Assembly (NCBI GenBank): GCA_022747635.1
Contig: JAKTNV010000001.1
Span: 27,755,990-27,819,989, forward strand
Direction: 5' to 3'
DNA from: Hetaerina americana
Taxonomy: Eukaryota > Arthropoda > Insecta > Odonata > Calopterygidae
Length of the DNA: 64,000 nucleotides
The notes below the pieces were generated by a model, which did no database searches, was not told the origin of the DNA, and saw nothing but the letters and a program-made list of their open reading frames with translations. Shown one piece after another: positions 26,901 to 39,579 of the stretch; positions within the stretch are counted from its first letter, which is position 1; every line of letters begins with the position of its first letter. Made by a program: the position numbers and the translations under genes.

Positions 26901-29900
26901 AATATTGCGAGCCTGGAATATTTGAGAAATTCCCAAGCACTGGGAAACTATTCCTCCCGAGCAGGAAACAATATTATCGAGAGACCGCCGATGAGAAGAT
27001 CCACGTATTGTACGAATAATGAAGCTACTGTTCATCTGGTCGTGTCTTTTCATTTTAGTAGGCACACATCTTGGCGGATATGTCTTCAAGAACTATACTT
27101 TTAGAAGATGATATTGAGTAAGAATTAGTAGAACCTTTTCACACCACGAACAAATTATTTCTTTTTTTAATTTCACACAATATTAATACATATTTACTAT
27201 ATTCAAACCTACACGAAAGAGAATATGCTCTTTATTAGGTTGATCAATTGATAATTTACGTTGTTAGCAGATAATTGGATCGATTTTCCATTGATTTTAA
27301 GTATAAAAACTTATTGGACTCACTTAAGAGTGGAATGAATTAAGAAGATGGGTATTCTAATTTTACGCCATTATGGGTTTGATTGCGTTCCCTTTACAGC
27401 TTTTGCTAATGTTTCTGAGTTATTATTAGAATCTCTGGAGTGATTTTTATTACTTTTCCGATTGTCTTAGGGAAAATTTATAAATTTTTTAAGCAAACAA
27501 AGATTAAGATATTACTTGATAGTGCTTAAGAAATGTTTTACAAACATTTTGGCATTCATCATTACTTTATTCTATGAACTACGAACTGAGTAGTTGGCAC
27601 AAATTCCTGGGCATTTTCGCTTAAACTAAAGAAGAAGTTTCCAGGAGACATTCCTCTCCATTATGGATAAAATAAAAATTTTACGATGAGCATCCCGATT
27701 TGGAACTCGGGAACGAACTGGAAAAACCGAAAATTTTCCGTGTCAGATCAATTTATTTCACTCCATTCAATGACATAATTAACCTAAGATCGTGGGATTT
27801 GAACAAATATACGGCTAAAGATCATACTTTGTTATTCTCTTTGTATTTTAGCGTAGATTCCACGAATAATTGATGAAATCCTTTCTGAAAGCGAAATTTT
27901 TAAAAAATTATCGTCAATGCACCGGTTGTAGTTGGTGGCCGCAGGTGAATCGACTCTCGGCACCCGGATGATTCCCAACGGAAGATATATGTATAAATGT
28001 ATGTATAAATCGCATGCGTATGTATTACATAAATGGCAGGGTATTAAAAAATAGTTATATGATACCAGAACTGAGGCAATAAAGTTCTTTCTCTAGAACT
28101 CAAGCCCAGAACACAATTAACAATCGAAATTTTACATTAAAGGACGACTTTAAACTAAACCAATTTTCTTTCTTCTCCCTTAATGCTTTCATCGTTCTCT
28201 GGACAGTTATTTTCTGTAAAATTAACTAATTATTAAAATTGCAGATAGGTTTTCATGTATCGCGGCCTCATTCGCCTTCCCATTCGTATTCTATCTCCAA
28301 TTCTAAATGTTCTTTGGTTCCACGATACGCACTTCATTCAACCAATCGGCGATTGACAGAAAGTGACAACAGTACTTCTAGGTAGTGTTTCGCATTAAAT
28401 GGGGAATAGCTTTTAACGGTATGATTTTTTACATCACTGACGGGTTTCGTATATATTACGTCCCCTTTAGCGTATTCATTTCGTATTATTCTTTTCCTGC
28501 TTGAATATCACATTTACGAACTTACTAATTGCAGAAATTAATATACAGAAAGCTACAAATTGACTGACTCATTGACCCAAATTTTTAGGTATTTTTAATG
28601 GGCTGAGAAACTTAAAAATTTCAGGCCTTTTTAGTTCAGCACGGGTTTTCAGGGTATGCTTAGGTTCATTGACTTAGGCAAACAAAAAAAATCCCACTGA
28701 AAGTGATCCGAGTAAAAATCCAGAATCGTTAAATATTTTCTACGTAATTAAATGGGGAAAAATAAAATATTCCATAGAGAACGATTTTCTATTACCCATT
28801 TAAAGTGGAATAATTGACTATTGCATTTAAACTTGAACATATTGCTGGCAAATAATATATATTTCTTATTCGGTTCATTTTATTGCATATATTGATCGAG
28901 AAAATAAATATCAACTTAAAGGTTATTTTTCTTGAATACAAGACTCCGATTACAATTAACAATTAAACTAATGTCTTCATCTCTGCAATTTCTTACCTGG
29001 ATTTGTTATTTATTGTGAATTTGCATTCTTTTAAACCTAATTAAAATTAAAACTTTAACTAAAAATAAAAATTAATTAAAATCAAAACTTTTGGATAGCT
29101 TTTCTTATTATCCGGCCTCGCATCAGGCTCAAAACATTATTTGCTCTAAATACTATTCTTTAAAGGGCTAATAGTTTTTAAGAATGCGATTTTTTATGCT
29201 AATGATACCGTTTTCGTAATGCATTTCCATCCTCTCTAGCATATTTATTTCGTTTATTTTATTCTGCTTACAAACTGAAGGCACCCATTTATTAAATTAT
29301 TTTTACAATGCCCTGGATCACTAGTATATCCAAGAAGACAGTAAATTGTATCAAGAAGTAGAAAACGATGAATCGAACGTATAAATTTAAAAAAAGAACG
29401 ATTCTATGCGATGAATTATGGGTTTGAATGCATTCCAACCCATGTTGCTATACGAAAGTGTTTGCCTAAATCGAGTTTACATTATGTTTTATCTGTTACA
29501 TCACTTAATAATGTATCTATACATAGTTTGAAATCAAAATCAATTGATATTTTTCAGCGAATGCGTAGGAAACTAATAAAATTAAATGAAAAAAATTCTT
29601 AATTTTTCAAATACAGAGTATTGAGATTGCTATCGAACCTTTTTTTTTAAGGTTATGCGAAAAGTTTTTTGGGGAAGGAACGCTTACTTGTGAGAATGAG
29701 TCCTTCGGTGTACATCGACGTACATTTAATATTTATATGGTGTAAACCCTAAAAAATGAGGAATTTCCTGTGTCGAGAAACGCTGGATGCCTTCGGCTGC
29801 GCCTCTATATATCATCTTCCTGTCAACCGCTTTTCGTCTCTCTCATAAATATTCTCTTCCTCCTGATCTAACGGTTTGACGAAAAGAGATCAGAGAAATT

Positions 29901-30544
29901 TTCGAATATTGAACTAAAATATTGCGAAAATTTTCATTTCTACTTTAATTTTAAGGAAGTCGTTTTGCTCACTTTTTTCAGCCAACATTTTAGAAAGAGG
30001 AAAAAATTAACTACAATCATCAAAGCTGTAAAAACTTAATTGGCACAATAAGTGCCAATTTTGATACCCATTTCATCGTTCTTAATGAAAAAAACTTGTT
30101 TCGTTATTTACTATGTCTATCTCTTTTAAAAATTTCATTCCATTTTTGTCTTCTTTCAACTTTAGATCCTGCTTACAAAGCCTCCAATGTTCTATGAGCT
30201 TTTATCTCCCTTTCTTTCAAAGACTCTTTATTAACCTGATTTACAGACTCATAATAACTTCTTATTTAGATTCCATACTGGTTTCGGTTATTTCTGCCGC
30301 ATTGCCTCTCCACCGTTCGTCTTATTTTTTCTTAGTGTTGTATTTTACTGTCACTTTAGGTTTGGCCTTTGTGTGGGTGTTGGAATCCATGTTGTCGATA
30401 CCTACCACATTGATATAATCGGAGAAAGATTGGAAATATTATCCCCTCTCGTACTATGCACGGCATGCAAATCTGGCAGGTCAAACACACCCTGTGTTGC
30501 TGCCGCGGCGTACTGGTAAATTCTGGGGTAAAGAATATATCAAA
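23951..30544. other. Intergenic-looking sequence with normal CpG
   Basis: About 6.6 kb with CpG near the level expected from base composition, in contrast to the first 24 kb. Short open frames look random. I see no conserved exon, RNA gene or recognisable repeat. Confidence 0.45.
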
Positions 30545-30780
30545 CAAACGGGGACGTTCTAAGTATGGTAAGGGAGGAGAATAGGTCATTGGGAAGAATT
30601 CAAAGAAGGCAGGAGAAATGGATGCAGGTCAACCTAAATGGCAATAGAATTTTCATGACTATGCTACAGGGGAGAATGTTAGGTAAATGAGATAGAGAAA
30701 GAAAAATACTAGGTATGTTATACAGAATGAAACGAGAAGGAAGTATATAGAGTGGTAGTATGGGTTAGATTTTTGAGTAT
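30545..30780 (+). mobile_element. LINE-A 3' end, copy 1
   Basis: Translation gives MVREENRSLGRIQRRQEKWM then MTMLQGRMLGK, a stop, and DRERKILGMLYRMKREG. This matches the conserved tail of a common insect LINE (…NRTLLDTIRRRQ-KW-GH…LEGR-GKRGRGR…MLD-IK). Three further 3' ends of the family lie at 44190-45640, 50870-51145 and 56401-56560. Confidence 0.7.
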
Positions 30781-33700
30781 CTATTTAGTATCATGTTATG
30801 TGGGCCTTAGAAATATACCAGTGCTTAGATATGAAATCCATCATAATCCTTAACAATTTTTATAATTCTTCAAAACTTCTGCAATTTCGTAGCTTTGTCT
30901 CCAATAGTTTCCAAGTACTTGTTGCATGCGAGTAATCGTACATGCTGTTGTTTCTGGCCTGTAGCGTGTTAAATATTTTTCTGTATTATTCAACTGCATT
31001 TAAAATTAACATCTGTTGAATTAAACCAAGCATATTTTTGTGGCACCACACATATTCTAATTCACTTTGTTTGACGAGCCCGAGACCTGGGTACGTCATC
31101 AATTACTTCACGAGTTCCTAGTTATTTTTATGGATCACGTAATGTGGAATGGCTGTTATTAACCCATACAATTTGTTGAGGAAATTGAAATATTCTGCAC
31201 CAGAAATTGATATATAAATAATACCAGCATTTAAATGCGTAAAGATGGCTTTAGACTTCAGTCCTTCTGTATTCAATATTTTACAATAAAGGGTTATTGT
31301 CGTATGCATATCTAATATCGGTTATTTCGTTGTCTTAGCCATCTTGGCTACTTAGTGGACAATCAGAAGCCAAGCTACTTGATCTTCCAATTTTGAAAGT
31401 TCAGCAAAAAGGTTTCAAATGTAATTAATTGTTTACGAATGCTTATCTAGATAAGAATTACACTTTTTATTCCTTCCTGTTCCCGTACTATACCATGATG
31501 AACGAATAATGAATAAATGAGTGAATGAATTAAAAGGTGCAACTAAAAAAACACCAGGAATGGTGGAAAATAGAGGGTGAAAGACGAAGGAAGAGGGAAT
31601 GACAGAGTTTTAAGGAGGAGATTCGAGGGAAAATTTGGAAGAGCCAGATACGAGCTATATTTTGAATCCATTTTTATTCGTCTTGAGACGACAACATGTT
31701 GCCCTTTATTTGCAAACGTTGCTCCATCTCATCCCCTTCTCCCTATGTCTCAATTACTTGTTATAGTAGCAATAAGTTTTCGCTATTTTCGTATCGACAT
31801 TAAATTTACAGCTTTGCGTTGCCAACTTCCGCATTCTCTCATCGGATGTATCCAGTTCTGATATTTTTTGTTAAATTTCTCCCCCTTGAACAGTCAAATT
31901 ATCATGAATCAATAATAATCCTTACGATACCAAAAATATATATCAAAGGAAATAAAAAATATAAAATGTTCGTAGATCATTTTTCAACATATTAACTAAG
32001 TGTTATGGTGCTGAAATAAAAAAAACAATGATGGGTTCCGTTAGGATATTCGTTAAAATAATCTTCCCTTAATGATTAATAACCGAAAATACCAGACATC
32101 TTAACAGTATAAGTTTTAGGTAAAGATTAGTGATGAGGATGACCTGTTTTCATGCGAATGTTAGTACAAATTATGCCAAAACATTTAATGGAATTATCTA
32201 TTCCCACAAAGCAGAATGGAAGTCAATTTATTTTTCTACTAGTCCTGCGGCGAGGCTTGTTAAACAGAAATTCTGGTTCCATGGGTAGTGTGGCCACGAA
32301 GGTCTTGAAAAGTTCACTCTTTTGGAGGCTACACTCGAGAAGAAAATAGGAAACACAAGAACGCTCACCACAGTTCCGATAGTTATTCACTTCCCACCCA
32401 ACCTGTGCTCCACAAATACCTACGTTATGCATTTAATGTCTCATCTATTCCTATATGTAAATTGACGTTTGATGTGCGACGTAGTAGCTCTTCAGACTTG
32501 GTTGGATTGTTAGTATTGCTTTTGTTTCTTAATATCTTAAGCTTAAAGATTATGATCTTCTTTATTCCTTTTTAATACATTTTCTACTGGTATACATTAA
32601 TTCTTTGATTGTGGACGCTATGTTGCTTTTTCATTACTTATTGGTAGCTAATTTGTTGCAAAATAAACAGGTTATTCTATTAAAGAACTCCTGCTCAAAT
32701 ATTTACCAAAAGATACATTACAACGATACCATTTTTATTGCTAAGAACTCCTAGTAATATTTTACAAACACTTTTTTGTAATTAGTAAGCTGTCTAGCAT
32801 CCTTATGCGAAAATACCATTAATTAGACAATGCTAGACTTAAAGTCTCCATTTTACGTGTTAAAAAAGGGGATATCTTCTTTAAGACATTCTTAAATATC
32901 TCCTATAGACTGCGTTGGCTAATCTAAGATAGAAATTTCCAAGGAACGCTGTGAAAAACGTTCTGTAAGCATTTAGTGTCAGGTGTGCATTTATCTCAAT
33001 TACGCTACCCATTCTCAACCGCCGTCCTACTGACACCTGAAGCAAAGGTGCTCCTTTTTTGCCCCAGCTCTGAAAAATTACCCGAAGAATCTGAGAGCTA
33101 TGACTATTTTATTTTGAGCGTGAGGATCGTATTCTAATTAGCAGCATGGTGCTCTTTCATCCGCCGCATGAGTGAATTTCCTCTCGGTTCTCGTTATTAT
33201 TTAGTATTATGCCTCATGGCTCTTCCGAGGAAGTTCTTTGAATTCACATCAATGAGTAACCGTTTTGCTAAAATTCATCGTTCCATTCAATGAGTAATGA
33301 ATTTTCCTCCTCCAGTTCTTCTTGATTTCTTGACCCTAATTATTTTATTATTTCCTCTTTAATCCAGGACATTTTCTTAATGCGTTTCTTTCAACTCGAG
33401 TGTTTCTTGCAACAAGCCAAGTCCTTTTACGATCTGGAATTTTTTCTATCCTGATTGCGTATAATATCCACTCCAATTCGAATGACTGGATTCGGTTGGT
33501 TTCTTTCCATGTTTCTGCTTGCCAGCTGCCTTTTGTTACCTTCTTAACCTTCTTGAATTTGAAATGGTAATTCAGTAGATTTCGAGTAATGGCTGCTATC
33601 GGCATCTCCATCCACTATGCTTACCTCCGAAAGCAGGCGTCTGACCCACATCTTCAACAAACATACACTACTCTCACGTTTCTCCTTTTTTTAAACTCTT

Positions 33701-34149
33701 AATATATTAATTTTTTACTTCTCATTTACCTTTTTCTATTAACTCTTTTCCACTTTTTTCTTCAAAGCTATAAAATACTTATGAGTAATTCGAACTCACA
33801 TTTAGCTCTTAGACCGGAAAGAGATTATGGTATCTTCTTATGTAACCCAGGCTATAGAAACAACAAATCGAAATCTGGTGGATTTTTTCTGCGTTCGATA
33901 TAGCAAAATGTCTGCTTTAAAACAATCGCGCCAAGTAGACATCGCTTTATTTCTCCTGGTAGTACATCTTTTGCATCATGGTTTTCTAATTGGACGTTTT
34001 CGAGTATTAAATAATAATTCATTACGTTTTCCATAATATTCAGGAACCAGCACAATTTGTCAATTCCCGTAATCCATGGGGCACCTTCTGTTTGATGGAT
34101 CATGCAAACCCACGCATGAAAAAAATGGATAATCTTTAATTTTCTTGCA
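30781..34149. other. No recognised feature
   Basis: Normal-CpG, AT-rich sequence. An 87-residue minus-strand frame at 33348-33611 is the longest, but it shows no family signature and no supporting splice structure. Confidence 0.4.
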
Positions 34150-34454
34150 TCGGGGATCGGGATGGTGCGGCGGCTAACGTACTGGATTCCCACTCGAGGG
34201 GTTCGAATCCCGGCGGCGGCAGATATTTTTCAGTGTATCCCGATCCCTGCTTGAGGTGCTTTGTGGACAGCCCTTGGAGTGAGCCCGCCGTCCGTCAGAT
34301 GGGACATTACGCTGCGCCCTTGGCGCCTTTCGTTAAAAGTAGGCTAATGCCGACGCTGGGTCTCTCTCCACCCTCTATTTATTCTTCCCTGTCCATTCCT
34401 AATGGCGCAAATGGCCTTAGATGTCGGTCGCCTCCCCTAAATACTACTACTACT
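34150..34454 (+). repeat. SINE-B, second tRNA-derived SINE family
   Basis: The head GGGATGGTGCGGCGGCTAAC is box A-like and is followed by an exact box B, GGTTCGAATCC. A GC-rich body follows, and a short tail of CTA/TAC triplets (AAATACTACTACTACT) ends the unit, as is usual for SINEs. It is unlike SINE-A in body sequence. Only one copy was found. Confidence 0.85.
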
Positions 34455-34701
34455 CAGTGTATCATAACAATATTGACAAATCTAGCTCCTCGACGCTACA
34501 CACGTTCCATTTCACGCTTATATCTCATGAACAGAATAAGCGACTTTTCACTCCCGTAGCAATTAATAATCCACTGCTATTAACAGAAGTGAGATTGGAA
34601 TAACTGAAGAATGCAAGCATATTAATCCAAACGTTTTGATTCCTTGCCTTTTGCAATTATGATTTGCTGCTGTTTTATAATACAACCGTAGCTATCGCTC
34701 A

Positions 34702-34992
34702 CCTATAAGTAAAACACAGTAATATAGTATACCCTTAGGTCGGTTTGGTAGCTGATGGCATAGTTCACCCGACGGCGTGTGTAAGTCACACATCAGGGAA
34801 GGAGGACCAGTTCCTTTCCCTGTGCCAATTATGGTTTCCCAGGAAGACCTGGCACCCGAAAAAATCAAAGTTTGGGTGCCTACAGAGGCACCCAAACTGT
34901 GTGAGGCTTGCCCGGTAATTGAACCCGGGCCCCAGTCCAATAGTGAACTCGGGTCAATAGTCCAACGCTCTACCCCTGGACTTCCTATGAAA
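34702..34992 (-). repeat. SINE-A copy 2, with insertion in the tRNA head
   Basis: Reverse complement reads AGTCCAGGGGTAGAGCGTTG, the box B-like GGGTTCAATTACCGG, then the SINE-A body and the end ACCAAACCGACC...ACTGTGTTTTA. Relative to copy 1 it has about 18 extra nt between the anticodon arm and the T arm (CGAGTTCACTATTGGACTGG), apparently a local duplication of the TGGACT segment. Confidence 0.88.
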
Positions 34993-36889
34993 TTCAAAAT
35001 GGTATGTAGGCTTTCCACTTTACTGTACCGTTAAATTTCCTGATAAAGTTTTTGTTTGCGGATGGTAACAATTGAAATGTAAATAGTTGTAATATAATAA
35101 TCTTAATGACAAGGTTATTTCAAAACCAGTCAAATGCAGAAACCTCCTGCTGGTACTAAAAGGACGTTTCGTCATGCGAAGTTTTCCCTTTAAGGGTATA
35201 TAGTATTGCTAAATGGCCTTAACGTCGGGAATCCGAGCAGCGGCACTTCTAAAAATTGGGTTCTCTGGCCACTATCTCCGCATGCTTCGTGGAAAAGGAT
35301 TCAACCGCATTATTACACCCTTATCTCATGCGCTTTATTTTTATGTTTGTCTCTCGCCCACATCAGTGATTCCAGGTATTATCTTAAATTCTCCTAGCGA
35401 CTACTTTGGTCTTCTTCACTCAGTATTCTTGGTTCATAAAACGCTGACTAGGTCGTTACGAACTGCTTGCCAATGACCAGAGATGAACTACGAAAATGGA
35501 CGAGAGAGGCAAGAGGCAATGGGAAATAAGAAGGGCTTGATATACTGGGAAAGAAAGAATTACAAAGAGCCTGCAGCTAGGTAGGCGAAACTGAGAGAAA
35601 GAAGTTACTCGAGTATTGATTAACTGAAGTAGTTCAGCGTTGTTTGCATGGATAAAATAGATGTTTGGGGCTAAAATTGAGTAGAAGTTATTTGTTTGCG
35701 AGTCGAACTTTAAGGTTGCAACTTAAATGGTACGACGGTAGGTAAATAGGTTTACATTAAATTTGCCCGACTATTATACCAAATAAAAACAACTTGAGTT
35801 GACATGGTGAAACACTCAAAAAGGATTCACTTTACTTTCGAGATATGGGTGCTCTGCAGTTACCTTAGTGGAAGAAGAAAAAAGGAAATTAATTTTTCAA
35901 TTTTCAAAGAGGGAAAATGCACAACGGAAGTCTTCAAAGAGGCAAATTAAGACATTATTCTGAATTATGTTACTACACGAATGCTCGTGTTGGAAGTACT
36001 CCGTTCTGCTGCACCTATTTCACTGAGATAACTGGGCTAGATGCATTACAGGTATTGTACATAAAGGTATCTGTAATTTCTTTCGTAGAGTCTTCACTCT
36101 CTAGTGCCTCGTCCTGAGAGATGGTGAAGAGCCAGTCGATTTGCCTTTGGAAAGAGTGGTTGTGACCCTTTTCTTCGACGGTAAACAAACCCCTTGGGAG
36201 CGGACAATTCTCAGGGTACTCAAGTCCTTTTGTTCCACGGAACACAAACTGTTATAAGGATTTGGTGGGCCGAATCAAGTTTTCAACGTGGCTTTCACTT
36301 GCGTGTTTTTTTGCGCATATAAAGCACATATAAAGAATAATTTATGCTACAATATCTTTCCTTTTTCGCATTACCATAATATGTGCAGTCTAAGTCGGCC
36401 TAGAAAAGCTGGTATAGTCTAGAAAATCTGGAAGTCATAAGATTTAAATAAAGTGTTTTTTTCCAAAAGCCAACATTAAGATTTGAATCCGTTGTCGATA
36501 TTTTGTGAAAAAATAAGAACTTGTATTGCTATCATCGTAATGTCCCAGCCATAGGTTAGAGGTACTGATTGAAATGTACCTTCCGATTCATGCCTTTCAC
36601 TTCGTAAACACAACCTTGATTGTGAGCAAGAAAACAGTCATCACGTCTACTTTGCTTTTTTCAGTTGTTTCGTTTGGAGTGGGGGCATTGAAGTTTAAGA
36701 GAAATAAGAATATGGAGCCTAATGTGATCCTGGCTTATCTTTAACCTTCAAAATGTTCGACATGCGAAGAAGATAAAGATTCTTGTAATTCCGAGAATGA
36801 GACGCGAAAGTTCCAGAAAAAGCATTAGGAGGTGCGGGTGAGGTAAGTCGCGGAAAAAAATCGGGAGTGTGTAAATATTCTGAGTTACA
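34993..36889. other. No certain feature
   Basis: Normal-CpG sequence. A minus-strand exon-like frame at 36019-36248 is discussed among the findings but is not strong enough to call as a gene. Confidence 0.4.
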
Positions 36890-37440
36890 CTTCATTTTTC
36901 CAGCCTCTCCCCGTTTAATCCCCTTTCCTCCGCCATACGCGCCTCCGTGTTCTCTCCGTCCTTTCTCTGCTCAACCTTCACCCGCCCCCTCAAAATCTCT
37001 ACTCAGCAATCCCTCCTCAGCCCCTCGAAACACTCCATTCCCTCCCAATCTCTTCCTCGAAAACCCCACTACTTGTCTTCTTCCTCACGCCGCGCCGTAG
37101 ACTTCCAATCCCCCATCATCCAACCCCCATTTTCCGCCCCCAGCCTCCGCCAGCCAGCAGTAGCCGACCCTCCATCCCCTCCCTGCCGCCTTCATGCTTA
37201 TCACTCTTTGAATAACTGCTTCTTATCCTTCCATTTTTTCATCCTCTTTCTCTCCCACTTTTATCTCGTTCACTCCTTTCTTCTTTCTCCTCCCAATTTC
37301 ATTTTATCTCTCGTCTATCCGTCTCCTTTTTTATTTCCTTCTCAAATATCTTGTCTTATTCTCACTGTCCTCAGTTCCCTCTCTCTTGCTCCCATACTCT
37401 CCGCCCTTTGTATTTCTTTTGAGTCCCCTCTTGGAGGATA
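36890..37440. repeat. Pyrimidine-rich tract
   Basis: About 550 bp of C/T-rich + strand (runs such as CCTCCTCAGCCCCTCG). It produces long Ser/Pro/Leu open frames that are compositional. It ends just upstream of the X-box and initiator at 37.6 kb, so it may be part of a promoter-proximal region. Confidence 0.7.
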
Positions 37441-37602
37441 ATAGGCAAGTGGAGGAGGGGAACAAGGGGAGTGAGAGGGAGGAGGTTTTTGGAATAGACT
37501 GAGATGAGGGGTGTAAGGGTAGAGGAGAGGGTGGGTAGGGCTAAGGAAGGGGAGTGGTGACAAGGTTCTGAGACAACAATGCTTCATCCGCGTCTCACAC
37601 TC

Positions 37603-37618
37603 GGTTACCATGGTAACC
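37603..37618. promoter_or_regulatory. Perfect palindromic X-box (RFX-type site)
   Basis: GGTTACCATGGTAACC is a perfect 16-bp palindrome and matches the high-affinity dimeric site of RFX transcription factors. RFX factors drive many cilia genes in animals, usually from sites close to the start of transcription. Here it lies 45-60 bases upstream of an initiator-like TCAGTT. Confidence 0.6.
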
Positions 37619-37660
37619 ACCGGATCTTATTTTTGAGGGCACCATCTAATCTCCTCGCCG

Positions 37661-37666
37661 TCAGTT
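37661..37666 (+). promoter_or_regulatory. Initiator-like element
   Basis: TCAGTT matches the arthropod initiator consensus, with A+1 at 37663. It sits in a locally CpG-richer stretch. An ATG follows at about 37708 but opens only a 26-codon frame, so no product is assigned. No TATA box is seen. Confidence 0.3.
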
Positions 37667-37699
37667 CCCTCGCCATTGCAGAAACTGCTCACGTTGGTG

Positions 37700-39061
37700 C
37701 CTGTGAATGGAAGTATCTTTCTTATTTTTCTCCGTCTCCTGCCAACGTTTAATTTATTCCTCAATGATTTCTAATTATGATGAATAAAAATTTTTCATTA
37801 AATATTTATTTTTTAAATCTTTTCCCTACCAAAAAGTTCGTTCGAAGTTTCCATTAGGTAGCTTTCAGATTTGTACTAATTAGCGCGTTAGGAGTATGAG
37901 TTGGGATTTACAGTCGTCGAGTTACTCATAAATTCATTCTAAGGAAGGATCGGGAAACTTATAAATTCATCAGATTGCAGACAAGCTTTTCAAATGCCCA
38001 AATTCGTGAGTAGGATGAAAACGGTTTGAAAATATATTAATTCAGTGCCTTGGGTTCACTTGTATATTTTTCTACCTGCTGTGCTTCTTGAAGTCGGGAA
38101 AAATTATTGTCATACATTTACCAAATTGATAGAGCTGAACAATTGCGGCCTGCACTGTTGCCACACTGGGAAACTCGGATTTGCCAAGGGTTATGGATTC
38201 AAGTCTTGTTACCAAGTTGCGTACTATTCAGGATTGGATACGGCACTAGTCTAGAACTGATCATTGCCTTCAACCCCTAAGTTTACAAAAACTGTCATTA
38301 TTATATTATTTTTTATGTATTATTACTTGATTAAGCAACAGCTACGAAAAAGGCTGGTAAAATGTAATTACTCTGTATGAGGTAAAAATGCCGAATGTCC
38401 CCTTCATCCTAAGATTATTAAAGTACACGTATTCTATACGAGACATCATCAATATGTTGATAAAAAAACCTTTTTGGCGCCAAAAGAAGTTTACAAAGTA
38501 ATGGAAAAGATTCGGTGACTGTTAGAAAAATTTCTAAATGTTGGTAGACATGTATTTTCCTGATTACATTAAAAATCTCTATCCTTTATCTGTGGCTCAT
38601 TTTCAAGGTACTCCAAGACAGGCTAAAGCGGATTCGACCCTGACGAGCTGAATGGATGAAATTTGAACAAGAATTGGCCGTGACAGATAGAAAATGGTTC
38701 TGAAATTCCTATTGTTCAGAAATCAGTGGTTGTTTTCTCCCCAATGTAGTTTAAATTATAGTTCGTCAAAAGATGAGCTTAGGTAATAATATTAAAGTTC
38801 GACAAGACTATAAGTGACATTCTGAACAGCGTTTGTTGAAAAACGTTTAGAATGGTTAAATCTTAACTATGATGTTTTGCTTTGATCCGTGTCCCTCCTT
38901 ATTAGACCTAACAGTTGAGTTTTAAATGATTTAGCAGTAAAATGTTGAGTTTTATGGGTAAATTAACTAAATTTACTATAGTATGATCTGCTGAAATTTA
39001 GTTTGACGAAATAATTGGTCCATATTTTGGTCACATACCCCAAATTTAGCACAATAAATGA
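37700..39061. other. No recognised feature
   Basis: AT-rich sequence between the possible promoter and repeat C. No exon or repeat recognised. Confidence 0.4.
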
Positions 39062-39235
39062 GAAATTCCGAGAAACTGCGGGAGATGCCGCAATAGTGAC
39101 TTTCAACAGAGTCATCCGCTAATATGCACTTCCAAATGCAACATGCCAGGGTGTAAAAATCATTCGCCTTGACCGAAATTCGAACCCTGATCTCTCGATG
39201 TCCAGCCGAGTGCTTTAGCCAGTTATGCTATGATT
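39062..39235 (-). repeat. Repeat C, body and tRNA-like head
   Basis: Minus orientation runs from the tRNA-like head (39233 to 39166) into the body ending near GCAGTTTCTCGGAATTTCTC. The head has anticodon arm CTCGG-CTGGACA-TCGAG, again showing GGA, and box B GGTTCGAATTTC. The body module matches 21725-21797. The head is less well paired than the copy at 21.5 kb. Confidence 0.82.
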
Positions 39236-39579
39236 CTATTTCATTTTATTCGGTGCAGAAAGTTACATAGCTAGTATTTAAATCATACATAATATCAGCT
39301 TCCAGATTATTGTTACAGCATATTTCTTTCTTGTTTACATATATGTATGAGTACATATACATGCACATAAATATCCATATACACACATACATACATAGTT
39401 ACATTCATATACATGCATATACAATTGTGACCATGAACAATACTGTGGAATGATATAAATAAAGGCAGAGTTCACAAGATATAGCTAGAAAATTTGGATT
39501 AGCAACGTGACATTATATATGGTAAGAATCATCGACAGGTTTGCAACACAATCATTCTTCAAAACAGCTCTTCAACCAC
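39236..39579. repeat. Spacer with degenerate CATA-rich tract
   Basis: Between repeat C and the LINE-C fragment. About 39334-39425 is a degenerate tract of CATA and TATACA units. Nothing else seen. Confidence 0.6.

Noticed and set aside
30113..30418. 101-codon hydrophobic frame
   Set aside because: No family likeness and no splice support; AT-rich sequence easily gives such frames.
33348..33611. 87-codon minus-strand frame rich in Lys and Arg
   Set aside because: No recognised domain, no repeat partner in the window and no splice or promoter context.
36867..37441. Open frames rich in Ser, Pro and Leu
   Set aside because: Explained by the pyrimidine-rich composition; overlapping frames are equally open.
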